From Pseudomonas kilonensis (lineage in GTDB: Bacteria > Pseudomonadota > Gammaproteobacteria > Pseudomonadales > Pseudomonadaceae), in NCBI RefSeq assembly GCF_001269885.1, contig NZ_LHVH01000024.1, positions 310,001 through 374,000 on the forward strand: DNA of 64,000 nt. The letters run 5' to 3'. Positions 16,919 through 24,729 of the stretch are shown here, in pieces; positions within the stretch are counted from its first letter, which is position 1, and each line of letters opens with the position of its first letter. The position numbers and the translations under genes are program-made. Below the pieces are notes generated by a model, which saw only the letters and a program-made list of their open reading frames with translations, was not told the origin of the DNA and did not search any database.

Positions 16919-17614
16919 TTGGCACCGAAAGCTATTCTGTTCGATCTGGACAACACGCTCACCCATCGCGCGCTCAGCATTGACCGCTACGCTGAGCGGT
17001 TTCTGCATGAGTTCAAGATTGAAATCGCTGAGGCAGACACCCGTCAGATCTCTCATCTGATCGGGCGCATCGACAACGGTGGATATCTGCGACCGGAATC
17101 GGAATATTCTTCCATCCGTGAGGCGGTTGGGTACACGTTAGCCCAGGAGCTGAAGTGGACTGGGCCAGTCGATCCCAAGCGATTAATTACACACTGGATG
17201 GATCACTTCCCGAGCGCTGCGGTTGAAATGCCAGGCGCTAGCGCGATGGTTCAAGCGCTTCATCGCAAGGGTATTGCCATGGGCGTCATCTCCAACGGCG
17301 CCGAGCATTCGCGACGGCAGACTTTGGCGGCACTGCCTTTCGGCGAAACCATTGAAACGATGATTTGCTCTGAGGCGTGTGGCATTGCGAAACCGAGGTC
17401 CGAGATATTCCATCTGGGAGCACAGGCGTTGGGCGTTCGTCCTGAACATTGCTGGTTTGTGGGTGATCACCCACAGAACGATTACCTGGGTGCTACAGCC
17501 GCCGGAATGCTTGCCGTCTGGTTGAGTGGATTCCATCCGTGGCCAGCGAGCATAACGCCAGCGGAGCGTTCCATTAAAACATTGGAAGGACTCCTGGACA
17601 TGCTTGCAACCTAG
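16919..17614 (+). CDS. HAD-superfamily hydrolase
   Basis: The gene probably starts with TTG at 16919, since GGGAGGGAAC precedes it and the motif I strand follows at once. The 231-residue protein has HAD motif I FDLDNTLTH near 8-16, a helical cap, motif II ISNGA near 121-125, the motif III Lys (IAKPRSEIF) and motif IV FVGDHPQNDYLGA near 180-192. Such enzymes remove phosphate from small metabolites, or halide in dehalogenases; DLDNT favours a phosphatase. The gene ends just before a converging LysR gene. Confidence 0.85.
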   Translation: MAPKAILFDLDNTLTHRALSIDRYAERFLHEFKIEIAEADTRQISHLIGRIDNGGYLRPESEYSSIREAVGYTLAQELKWTGPVDPKRLITHWMDHFPSAAVEMPGASAMVQALHRKGIAMGVISNGAEHSRRQTLAALPFGETIETMICSEACGIAKPRSEIFHLGAQALGVRPEHCWFVGDHPQNDYLGATAAGMLAVWLSGFHPWPASITPAERSIKTLEGLLDMLAT

Positions 17615-17628
17615 CAGCGGTCCACCGC

Positions 17629-18522
17629 TTACATCCGGTGATGCTCCAGCAAAAAATCCACAAACAACCGCACCCGCGCCGGCATTGCCGAGCCACCTAC
17701 GAACACCGCATGAATGGGCTCCCGATCACCAGGGTTCCACTCTTCCAGCAGCCGTACCAGATCGCCGCGCTTTAGGTCCTCGCTCACGGTGAACTCGCCG
17801 ATACGCGCAATGCCGGCCCCGACTCGCGCAAATTGTGCCAGTGCTTCACCGCTGCTGCATTCGATGTTGCCGCTGACCTTCAGGGAAAACTCTCGTCCGT
17901 CGCGGATGAACGGCCAGTTGGGTTCGGCACGTCGGAAGTTGAAGCGTAGGCAGTTGTGCCGGAGCAGGTCTTCCGGTTCCTGGGGGGTGCCGTGGCGCTG
18001 CAGATAGTTGGGCGATGCCACCACTACCTGGCCGGTGTCGCCGATCCTGCGCGCGGTCAGCGGGCTGTCGGGCAGATGGCCAAAGCGTACCGCCACGTCG
18101 GCCTGGCCGCCGAGGATGTCGACCACTTCGTCGCCGAGGGTGAGGTCGACGACGATGTTCGGGTAACGGGCGCTGAAGGCTGCCACCAAGGGAACGATGG
18201 CCAGCCGCCCATGGCCAAGGGCCGCGCTGACCCGCAAGCGGCCCCTGGGTACGCCCTGGTCGGCGATGGCTTCTTCGACCTCGGCCATGTCGGCCAGGAT
18301 ACGCCGGGCACCGCGCAGGAACGCCTCGCCCTCGGCGGTGAAGGTGATCGCTCGGGTGGTGCGCAGCAACAGGCGGGTGCCAAGGCGTTGTTCGGTACGC
18401 GCGATGATCCGACTGACCGCCGAGGGTGTCAGCCCCAATGCACGCGCGGCGGCTGAAAGGCTGCCTTCTTGCGCCACGGTGGCGAACACGCTCATTTCAC
18501 CTGACCTGCCGTTGAAGTCCAT
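17629..18522 (-). CDS. LysR-family transcriptional regulator
   Basis: The 297-residue protein begins MDFNGRSGEMSVFATVAQEG and has a LysR HTH (SLSAAARALGLTPSAVSRII) at about 20-45. The C-terminal ligand domain ends with PARVRLFVDFLLEH, typical of the CrgA-like group. An AAGAGG site precedes the start. It diverges from an MFS exporter gene with a 94-base gap, the common layout for a regulator of drug or metabolite export. Confidence 0.87.
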   Translation of the reverse strand: MDFNGRSGEMSVFATVAQEGSLSAAARALGLTPSAVSRIIARTEQRLGTRLLLRTTRAITFTAEGEAFLRGARRILADMAEVEEAIADQGVPRGRLRVSAALGHGRLAIVPLVAAFSARYPNIVVDLTLGDEVVDILGGQADVAVRFGHLPDSPLTARRIGDTGQVVVASPNYLQRHGTPQEPEDLLRHNCLRFNFRRAEPNWPFIRDGREFSLKVSGNIECSSGEALAQFARVGAGIARIGEFTVSEDLKRGDLVRLLEEWNPGDREPIHAVFVGGSAMPARVRLFVDFLLEHHRM

Positions 18523-18616
18523 TTGTGCCTCTTACGCAAAGGTGATTGCCAAAAAGGCTATCTACCGCCTGGAAAGTTTGGATCGTAGCATTGGCGGCAT
18601 AGATAAGGAGCCTTCC

Positions 18617-19783
18617 ATGCGTATCAATCCACCACTTGTCGCACTCGCCATTGGTGCCTTTGGCATCGGCGTTACCGAATTCGCCCCCATGGGCATGTTG
18701 CCGGGCATCGCTGCGGATCTCGGCGTTTCCATTCCCGCTGCGGGTCTGTTGGTCAGTGCTTACGCCCTGGGCGTGCTGCTTGGCGCGCCGCTGATGACCC
18801 TGACCACCGGCAGGATTCCCCGGCGCTATCTGCTGATCGGGCTCATGGCGATTTTCACCCTGGGTAATCTGATGTCAGCCTTGGCGACCGATTACTACAG
18901 CCTCATGGTCGCCAGGGTGGTGACCTCACTGAACCACGGTGCGTTCTTTGGCGTTGGCTCGATCGTCGCCGCCAGCGTGGTCGCCCCAGAGAAGCGTGCC
19001 GGGGCGGTCGCGGCCATGTTCATGGGCCTGACCCTGGCGACCATAGGCGGCGTGCCGCTGGCCGCCTGGTTTGGTGAACTGTTCGGCTGGCGCACCGCTT
19101 TCTGGGGTATTACCGGCCTCGGCGTGGCGACCATGGCCGCGTTGTGGTTCGCCCTGCCCAACCTGCCGGCGCCGCAAGGCGCCGGTGTGCTGGCTGAAAT
19201 TCGGGTACTGGGCCGGGGTCCGGTGCTGGGGGCGTTGGCCCTGACCGTCGTCGGCTCGGGTGCCATGTTTACCGTCTTCACCTACATCGCGCCGATCCTC
19301 AGCAGCGAGACCCACGCGTCCACCGCCTACATCACGGCCATGCTGGTGTTGTTCGGTGTGGGGTTGACGCTGGGCAACATGTGGGGCGGCAAAGCTGCCG
19401 ACCGCTCGATAGACCGCACCCTGATCATTTCGCTGAGCGTGCTGATTCTTGTCTTGCTGGCGTTCACCGCACTGATGCGTTGGCCGCTGCCGGCCGCCGT
19501 TGCCATCCTGATATGGGGTATCGCCAGCTTCGCCCTGGTGCCGCCGCTGCAGATGCGCGTCATGGAGGCTGCCAAGGACGCGCCCAACCTGGCCTCGGCG
19601 GTGAACATCGGCGCCTTCAACCTCGGCAACGCGATTGGTGCGGCGCTCGGGGGAGCGGTGATCAATGCGGGGTTGGGGTATCCGGCGATTTCCCTGGCCG
19701 GGGCGGCAATGGCGGGGTTGGGGCTGCTGATGGTGTTGGCTTTTGCCTGGCGTTCCAGAGCGATTGCGGCTGCGGTGGTGTGA
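18617..19783 (+). CDS. MFS transporter, DHA1-type exporter
   Basis: The start at 18617 follows AAGGAG; the longer frame to 18197 overlaps the LysR gene and is not used. The 388-residue protein has about 12 membrane segments. It opens LVALAIGAFGIGVTEFAPMG, the signature of the AraJ/YdhP/SotB exporters, with motif A-like text LMTLTTGRIPRR between helices 2 and 3. These proton-driven pumps export drugs, arabinose-like sugars or purine analogues. The divergent LysR gene probably controls it. Confidence 0.87.
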   Translation: MRINPPLVALAIGAFGIGVTEFAPMGMLPGIAADLGVSIPAAGLLVSAYALGVLLGAPLMTLTTGRIPRRYLLIGLMAIFTLGNLMSALATDYYSLMVARVVTSLNHGAFFGVGSIVAASVVAPEKRAGAVAAMFMGLTLATIGGVPLAAWFGELFGWRTAFWGITGLGVATMAALWFALPNLPAPQGAGVLAEIRVLGRGPVLGALALTVVGSGAMFTVFTYIAPILSSETHASTAYITAMLVLFGVGLTLGNMWGGKAADRSIDRTLIISLSVLILVLLAFTALMRWPLPAAVAILIWGIASFALVPPLQMRVMEAAKDAPNLASAVNIGAFNLGNAIGAALGGAVINAGLGYPAISLAGAAMAGLGLLMVLAFAWRSRAIAAAVV

Positions 19784-19789
19784 GGATGG

Positions 19790-20083
19790 TATGGGGGGAC
19801 TGTTAGTCACCATTGAGGTCGCTACCCCAAAAAAAGGTGATCCATTTTATAAATCCGTCCCCTTCGCTCCAAGAGTTGCCCGTCTTCGTTGCTTGGCTTC
19901 TTTCACTGCGTTGGTTTGGTCAAGGGCTGATGATGGCGAACTCTCTGTACCCGCATAGCGATGTTCAGGCTTGATCAAACGTCGCAGATCACTGCAGCCT
20001 GCTCTCGACTCGCGGCGGTCAATCGGCACGCGAGGGTGTGGCGTTACTCTTCAAAATAGGCATAGCCAACAGAGTAAGGCCGC
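19790..20083. other. Gene-free spacer, possible mobile-element remnant
   Basis: No real gene is seen. A minus-strand frame at 19847-20029 has text like NAVKEAKQRRRATLGAKGTD. The sequence TTTATAAATCCGTCCCC near 19848-19864 resembles the edges of REP-associated transposase loci in pseudomonads, as does the similar stretch near 22150. I regard it as a probable decayed mobile-element end, with low confidence. Confidence 0.3.
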
Positions 20084-21136
20084 TCAATATCCCTCCATAA
20101 ACAACACCGCTTCCAATTGGCGGGCGCTGTACGCCAAGCCCGACTGAGCATTAAGCGCCGGCACGATGGCCGCGACAAGACGGTTTGCATCGAGTTGAGC
20201 CGCCCATGACAGGTATGCATTGCGCCATACAGCGCGGGTCGCTCGTGGCCGGCTACCGCCACGACCAGCGATCAGACCTAGGTTGGGATACTGCGTCTTG
20301 AAGCAACCCAGCTCGGCATCATTGAGCACGGCCTCGGCAATAGCCACCAATGCGGTGGCTACACGCGAGTCGTAAATCACAAAGTCATCGGGGTAAAACA
20401 TGGCATACAGCTTCGTCCATGCACTGTTCATTGCCGCTGGTTGCTGAGCGTTGCGGTTAGCAGCGCGTTGCAGGTTGGCGACCACCGCGTCGGCATCCTG
20501 CGTGGGCAGGCGCACTCCGCCCCACTGGCAGATGGACGCGAATAACGCCAACACCGCGTCGGCATTATCAGCAAGGTTAAGGCTGAGCACCCGTGCCTGC
20601 TCAATAAACCCCTGCAACACTTGCTCGGTGGCTACAAAGCTTACCCCCGGCGAGGGCCAGAAGTAGCTACTCAATCGTGCATCCAATCCTTGAACCGCCT
20701 GGGCTGGGTACACGTTTCGGCGGCGACGATCGTAGATTTGAAAGGGCTCATGTTCAAGGTAAAAGGCAAAGCGCGCTTCCCAAGGGCTCAAGCTCTGGAA
20801 ACCCAGGGGCACCGGCATCTCGGCAGCCGACTCGACTTCCGTCGCCAGCTCCTGCGCCTCGTCCAGGCCAAGTAACTCATACATCCCCTCGGCTACCCGC
20901 CGGTAACGCGCCACTTGGCCATTGCGGGCCCAGTAACCAGTGTGCTCGCATAGGTTCGCCAGCTGCGAACTGATAGTGCTGGCGGCGAAGAAGTCCAGAC
21001 CGACGCGATAACGTTCGTTGGCATCGGTGGGGCTAAGGTAGACCCTGCGCTCAGTTGTTTTAAGGTCTGCGGCACGGAAGTGTAGCGGGAGCGCGCCGGC
21101 GTGGATTTCAAGGGCGATTGCGTCGTGCAGGGCCAT
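20084..21136 (-). CDS. Unknown protein, possible OGG-like DNA glycosylase fold
   Basis: The 350-residue protein begins after GGAAGCCTC, a fair ribosome binding site. I do not recognise the N-terminal 200 residues. The region near 237-265 (AWTKLYAMFYPDDFVIYDSR then VATALVAIAEAV) resembles 'W.K..a...P..f.IYDSRV..AL', a pattern I associate with 8-oxoguanine-glycosylase-like proteins encoded in accessory regions. I see no clear catalytic Lys/Asp pair. There is no signal peptide or membrane segment. It stands alone between gene-free stretches, which suggests an inserted accessory gene. Confidence 0.6.
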   Translation of the reverse strand: MALHDAIALEIHAGALPLHFRAADLKTTERRVYLSPTDANERYRVGLDFFAASTISSQLANLCEHTGYWARNGQVARYRRVAEGMYELLGLDEAQELATEVESAAEMPVPLGFQSLSPWEARFAFYLEHEPFQIYDRRRRNVYPAQAVQGLDARLSSYFWPSPGVSFVATEQVLQGFIEQARVLSLNLADNADAVLALFASICQWGGVRLPTQDADAVVANLQRAANRNAQQPAAMNSAWTKLYAMFYPDDFVIYDSRVATALVAIAEAVLNDAELGCFKTQYPNLGLIAGRGGSRPRATRAVWRNAYLSWAAQLDANRLVAAIVPALNAQSGLAYSARQLEAVLFMEGY

Positions 21137-21594
21137 GAGGCTTCCAATGCTGGGGGTAAAGGGGTTTCTTGAAATAGCGGTAGGCTACTCGGCCTCGGGC
21201 GCGCAATCCAGCGTGGTAAAAGTACAAGTACAGCTAAGGGCTCAAGCAGATCTGCGCTCGGACCCGAATCGCGACACGTCTGCCCTTATTTGATCAGTCC
21301 GCAATCGATCCAGGCTGTGTGAAAACACATTTTGAGAATGATTCGGCCATGGGGCATTTGACCAGGTTTTGAGGCACCATATGGTCTCTAGGAATCCAGC
21401 TGCTCGACGCAGCTCGCAAACCAGATCAAGAAGAATGAATGCCTTCCCGTCGCCGCCTCAGTAGCGTGAGAAACGTGTGAAAAAGAGACAAATTTACTTT
21501 CGCCTCCATAAAATAAACCTGTCGCCTTTTAGCTATAACGTCAACGCTCCTCAGTTTGTGACGCAACAGTAGTGTGATCGATAGGGTGACAATC
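21137..21594. other. Gene-free stretch
   Basis: No coding frame with a start site is convincing. The stretch carries the promoters of neither obvious operon. GGCTGTGTGAAAACAC near 21314 looks like an insertion-sequence end, but I found no second end or transposase, so it is not called. Confidence 0.4.
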
Positions 21595-22083
21595 ATGATA
21601 CTCATCAGATTTGTATGTACTCGCGCTCTGACCTTCTTGGCCTTGTTGTTCGGACTTGGCTTGGGATGTGCGTCATTCTCTCAGGCTTCGGCGTACGGAA
21701 ACTGCCCTCCCGATATGAGTAGCCGAGCTGGGTCTTTGCTAGTTGATGCGCGTGGAGATTGGTCATCCCTTTTTAAGCATCAGAGAGTCTTCGCCTCTTG
21801 TGATGATGGTGAGCTTGGCGAGGGCTACTCTGAAGCCGTGACGAACCTCTTCGCCCAAAGATGGGATCAGCTCGGTACATTTGTGGCACTGGCAAAAACA
21901 CACCCTGACTTTCAAGACTGGGCGATACGACATATCGATGCAACTGCCTCAGATGATGACCTGAATAGAATTATATTAAATTCCAATACATGCATTAATA
22001 ATGCAGCAGTGGAAAAACTTTGCAGGTTTATTCGGCAGAGCGCTGCAAATGCCTTGATGGAGTCCGCACGGATGCGACGATAA
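21595..22083 (+). CDS. Secreted protein of unknown function
   Basis: The ATG at 21595 (MILIRFVCTRALTF) with AGGGTG upstream is preferred to a GTG at 21574. The 162-residue protein has a Sec signal peptide (ALTFLALLFGLGLGCASFSQ) that could end after ASA or at the internal Cys. The mature part is small and has several Cys (CPPD, CDDG, CINNAA, CRF), which suggests one or two disulphides in the periplasm. The central text DLNRIILNSNTCINNAA is not known to me. Codon use is more AT-rich than its neighbours. Confidence 0.6.
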   Translation: MILIRFVCTRALTFLALLFGLGLGCASFSQASAYGNCPPDMSSRAGSLLVDARGDWSSLFKHQRVFASCDDGELGEGYSEAVTNLFAQRWDQLGTFVALAKTHPDFQDWAIRHIDATASDDDLNRIILNSNTCINNAAVEKLCRFIRQSAANALMESARMRR

Positions 22084-22227
22084 ACCTGAGGATAGGCTCT
22101 ACACCTATGTCAGCGGCAGTCCGTCAAGTTACAAAGATCCGCAAGCAATGAAAAAAACGGACAGATTCATTTAAAGCAAAAAAACAAATGATCCGCCCCC
22201 TTTCCGACTCAAGTAAAGTCAACGAAC

Positions 22228-22668
22228 TTACCCTTGCCTGACAATATCCACCGAGATCTCCACCGCCGCAATCGTGCCTCTATTCTCAAGCCAGTGCGTG
22301 GTGTTCCTGTCCTCGGACCAGCCCACTCCCGGCCCGTAATCCGTGGCGACGCCATTTCGATGGTCGGTGATCGTGCCTTGCAGAATGTAGACGGTGCCTG
22401 GTCTGTCTACATGGTTGTGGATCGGCCCGAAGACGCCTCCAGGCTCGAGGGTCACCCTGCGCATCCTGAGTTGGCGCCCTGCCATACCCTCGATCTCAGG
22501 CCCCAGATCAATCGTTGAGAGTAACGTCACCGTCACCCCTTTCGTCTCAGGCGCCACCTGTTCGTTGTTCCGCCGAAAAAAGACAATGGACAGCCCCCCC
22601 GACGGGGAGATAGCGTCAGCCACTTCAATTCGGGAGCTGCGCCATGGATGCCATTGCCCATTATTCAA
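22228..22668 (-). CDS. Cupin-domain protein
   Basis: The C-terminal 100 residues are a single cupin. Motif 1 is GGVFGPIHNHVDRPGTVYIL with metal-ligand-like His-x-His. Motif 2 is in the DYGPGVGWSEDRNTTHWLEN region. Such small cupins bind a metal and a small molecule. The ATG at 22668 makes the gene overlap the divergent GNAT start at 22644. The first 35 residues look unlike the family, so the true start may be nearer VAPETKGVTVTLL (about 22560), with no good start codon seen. Confidence 0.75.
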   Translation of the reverse strand: MNNGQWHPWRSSRIEVADAISPSGGLSIVFFRRNNEQVAPETKGVTVTLLSTIDLGPEIEGMAGRQLRMRRVTLEPGGVFGPIHNHVDRPGTVYILQGTITDHRNGVATDYGPGVGWSEDRNTTHWLENRGTIAAVEISVDIVRQG

Positions 22669-23093
22669 ACGAACACCACCGGCTTTCCGTCATGCAACTA
22701 TGGGAAACCGTATTCGGTTACGAAACCGCCCATAACACCCCCAGCCTGGCTATCGACAAGAAGCTGGCCGTATCCGATGGCCTCTTTTTTGTTGCTCTGG
22801 CTGGAGATGAAGTTGTTGGCACTGTTCTGGCTGGGTACGACGGCCATCGGGGATGGCTTTACTCGGTGGCGGTGCATCCTGCGCATCGTAGAAAAGGCTT
22901 AGGGGCAAACCTGGTCCGTCATGCAGAGGGCGCGTTGACTGCCCGAGGGTGCATGAAGATCAACCTGCAAATTGTCAGCGCAAATGAGCACGTCAAAACG
23001 TTCTATGAGTCGCTGGGCTACTCGGTCGAACCACGCATCAGCATGGGGAAGAAAATCGAATCGAATATCGTGATGCCTGGCGGACAGTCCTGA
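22644..23093 (+). CDS. GNAT acetyltransferase, YpeA-like
   Basis: The 149-residue protein matches the YpeA subgroup of GNATs. It has LFFVALAGDEVVGTVLAGYD then GHRGWLYSVAVHPAHRRKGL, with the acetyl-CoA loop RRKGLGANLVRHAE, and ends with a LGYSVEP...MGKK block. It starts with GGGAGCTGCGCC upstream. The acceptor is not known for this subgroup. The 5' end overlaps the divergent cupin frame. A scrap of a second copy of the same region lies at 24577-24636. Confidence 0.85.
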   Translation: MDAIAHYSNEHHRLSVMQLWETVFGYETAHNTPSLAIDKKLAVSDGLFFVALAGDEVVGTVLAGYDGHRGWLYSVAVHPAHRRKGLGANLVRHAEGALTARGCMKINLQIVSANEHVKTFYESLGYSVEPRISMGKKIESNIVMPGGQS

Positions 23094-23195
23094 GGGAGTC
23101 TCCGCCAGGGGTTCAGAGTGCATTCCCGCTATACCCACTTCGCGTCGATCACTACTTTTGACCTGTGTATCAGGTCCTCAATCTGACACCTCCAA

Positions 23196-24083
23196 CTACT
23201 GCGCAACCGCAAAACCGAACGTGTGCTCTTGCAGGCTCGTTTTGATCAACGCGGCCAGTTGCTGGATGGCGGGCGTCGGGTCTTCTCCACTGCTGTGAAG
23301 CACATAGCCAAGGCTTGGTACGGCCGGCAAGCCGGAAACGACGGCGAGATGACTCGGCAGCCCAATGCGAGTTCGCAGCGTCAAGCCCAAGCCGGCGGCG
23401 ACGGCCGCCCAGATACTCGCGACGCTGGGGCTGGTCAGGGCGATTCGCCAGGGAATTTGCGCGGCATCCAGTGCCTGTGTGGCAGCGCTACGCAATACGC
23501 AAGGCGCGTCGAACATGATCAATGGCAGCGGTGAGTCAGCAAGGCGGGTCAGTGACGGCATGTCACGGGCCCCGATCCAGTGCATCTGTGTTTCGCCCAG
23601 CCGCGTGGCATAGGGCGACGTATGCCCTGTGTCCCATGTCAGGGCCAAGTCCAGAGCAGCACTTTCGACCAACGCAAGCAGTTCGGCGTTGCGCGCGATC
23701 CTGACCTCGAGAATCACCATCGGGTACGTCTGGACGAAGCGTCGAAGGATCTCGCTCAGTAAATGTTCCCCAAAGTCTTCTTGAAGCCCAAGGCGAATTG
23801 TCCCCGCGGCTTGGCTTTCATGCAGGGCCTGGAAAATGCCGTCGTTCAGTTCCAGTAACCGACGGGCATGACTGAGCAGTGATTCACCTACGGGCGTCAA
23901 GACTAACCCTCGACCGGATTTGGCCAGCACCGGAGTACCGATCTGCTCCTCAAGCTTCTTCAATTGAGCGCTCACGGCAGAAGTCGATCGACCGAGACGA
24001 TCCGCCGCTTTGGCAAAGCTGTTGAACTCCACGCCGGTGACGAAAGTACGCAATACATCAAGATCGAAGGTCGGACGGCGCAT
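23196..24083 (-). CDS. LysR-family transcriptional regulator
   Basis: The ATG at 24083 (MRRPTFDLDVLRTFV) is preferred; a GTG at 24095 would add four residues. The 295-residue protein has the LysR HTH (FAKAADRLGRSTSAVSAQLK) near 25-45 and a ligand-binding domain with no odd features. It diverges from a tautomerase gene. Two dyads lie in the 107-base gap between the starts (24100-24117 and 24135-24155), so autoregulation and control of the tautomerase are likely. Confidence 0.87.
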   Translation of the reverse strand: MRRPTFDLDVLRTFVTGVEFNSFAKAADRLGRSTSAVSAQLKKLEEQIGTPVLAKSGRGLVLTPVGESLLSHARRLLELNDGIFQALHESQAAGTIRLGLQEDFGEHLLSEILRRFVQTYPMVILEVRIARNAELLALVESAALDLALTWDTGHTSPYATRLGETQMHWIGARDMPSLTRLADSPLPLIMFDAPCVLRSAATQALDAAQIPWRIALTSPSVASIWAAVAAGLGLTLRTRIGLPSHLAVVSGLPAVPSLGYVLHSSGEDPTPAIQQLAALIKTSLQEHTFGFAVAQ

Positions 24084-24099
24084 TGAATGGTCCACTAAT

Positions 24100-24117
24100 T
24101 TGGGATGATCTACCCAA
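24100..24117. promoter_or_regulatory. TTGGG-N8-CCCAA dyad near LysR start
   Basis: A perfect 5-base inverted repeat, extended by AT pairs, lies 16 bases before the LysR start codon at 24083. The position suits autorepression by the regulator; this is inference. Confidence 0.4.
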
Positions 24118-24134
24118 TTAAATCTGATATTCGG

Positions 24135-24155
24135 AACTATCGCGACTTGATAGTT
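24135..24155. promoter_or_regulatory. Perfect AACTATC-N7-GATAGTT operator
   Basis: A 7+7 base perfect inverted repeat with a 7-base spacer lies between the LysR gene and the tautomerase gene. Its length and the T-N11-A geometry fit a LysR activation site. Confidence 0.55.
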
Positions 24156-24190
24156 TTCCCCCTGTCGCTTTAGCCATGGGGGTAACTGTT

Positions 24191-24565
24191 ATGCCGTTTT
24201 CACGTATTTCACTGCACCGGGGGAAGTCGGCCGAGTATCTACAAGCATTGTCCCAAGGGCTGCACGATGCCTTGGTTGATAGCTTCGAGGTGCCGAAGAC
24301 CGATCGCTTCCAGGTCATCCACCAACATGAAGTGGGCGAGTTGATATTTGATCCCGACTACCTGGGTGGACCGCGTAGCCATGACTTTGTGCTGATCACG
24401 ATTACCGCTGGCCGCCCTCGAAGCGTCGAGACGAAACAGCGTTTCTACCGCGACCTGGTCGAGAAATTGGGGCGGGCGCCAGGTCTCAACGCGGAAGATG
24501 TAATGGTGGTGATCACCACTACGGCCAGCGATGAATGGTCGTTTGGTGGTGGCCGGGGCAACTAG
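24191..24565 (+). CDS. 4-oxalocrotonate tautomerase-family protein
   Basis: The start at 24191 gives MPFSRISLHRGKSAEY. This places the catalytic Pro directly after the initiator Met, as the family needs; an upstream frame start at 24176 would bury it. The 124-residue protein is about twice the length of 4-oxalocrotonate tautomerase, so it is a fused or extended form (tautomerase_2-like, ending DVMVVITTTASDEWSFGGG). These enzymes shift keto-enol double bonds in the breakdown of small acids. It is probably controlled by the divergent LysR regulator. Confidence 0.87.
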   Translation: MPFSRISLHRGKSAEYLQALSQGLHDALVDSFEVPKTDRFQVIHQHEVGELIFDPDYLGGPRSHDFVLITITAGRPRSVETKQRFYRDLVEKLGRAPGLNAEDVMVVITTTASDEWSFGGGRGN

Positions 24566-24576
24566 CCTTCAGGTTT

Positions 24577-24636
24577 GTGCTGGGTACGACGGCCATCGTG
24601 GACGGCTGTACGGTGGCGGTGCACCCTGCGCATCGT
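24577..24636 (+). pseudogene. Scrap of a YpeA-like GNAT gene
   Basis: These 60 bases match the 22826-22889 region of the intact GNAT gene, with the text AGYDGHRG-LY and then VAVHPAHR after a 2-base gap. It lies between the tautomerase and siderophore receptor genes, about 1.7 kb from the intact copy, and has no reading frame of its own. It looks like a remnant of a duplicated or lost GNAT gene. Confidence 0.65.
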
Positions 24637-24684
24637 CTCCTCCAACCGCAACAAACTTTATCACTCAGATGAATCCTGTGATAC

Positions 24685-24703
24685 TTAATGCGAATCACTC
24701 TCA
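24685..24703 (+). promoter_or_regulatory. Fur-box-like site
   Basis: TTAATGCGAATCACTCTCA resembles the Fur consensus (repeats of NATWAT/AATGATAATC). It lies 27-45 bases before the siderophore receptor start. Iron-repressed expression is expected for such receptors. Confidence 0.5.
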
Positions 24704-24729
24704 CAAGCATTAGCATCTAATGATTGTTC

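Noticed and set aside
18197..19783. Extended MFS transporter (528 residues)
   Set aside because: The N-terminal extension overlaps the divergent LysR gene; AAGGAG marks the start at 18617.
21314..21330. Insertion-sequence end (GGCTGTGTGAAAACAC)
   Set aside because: No second inverted end and no transposase text within the stretch.
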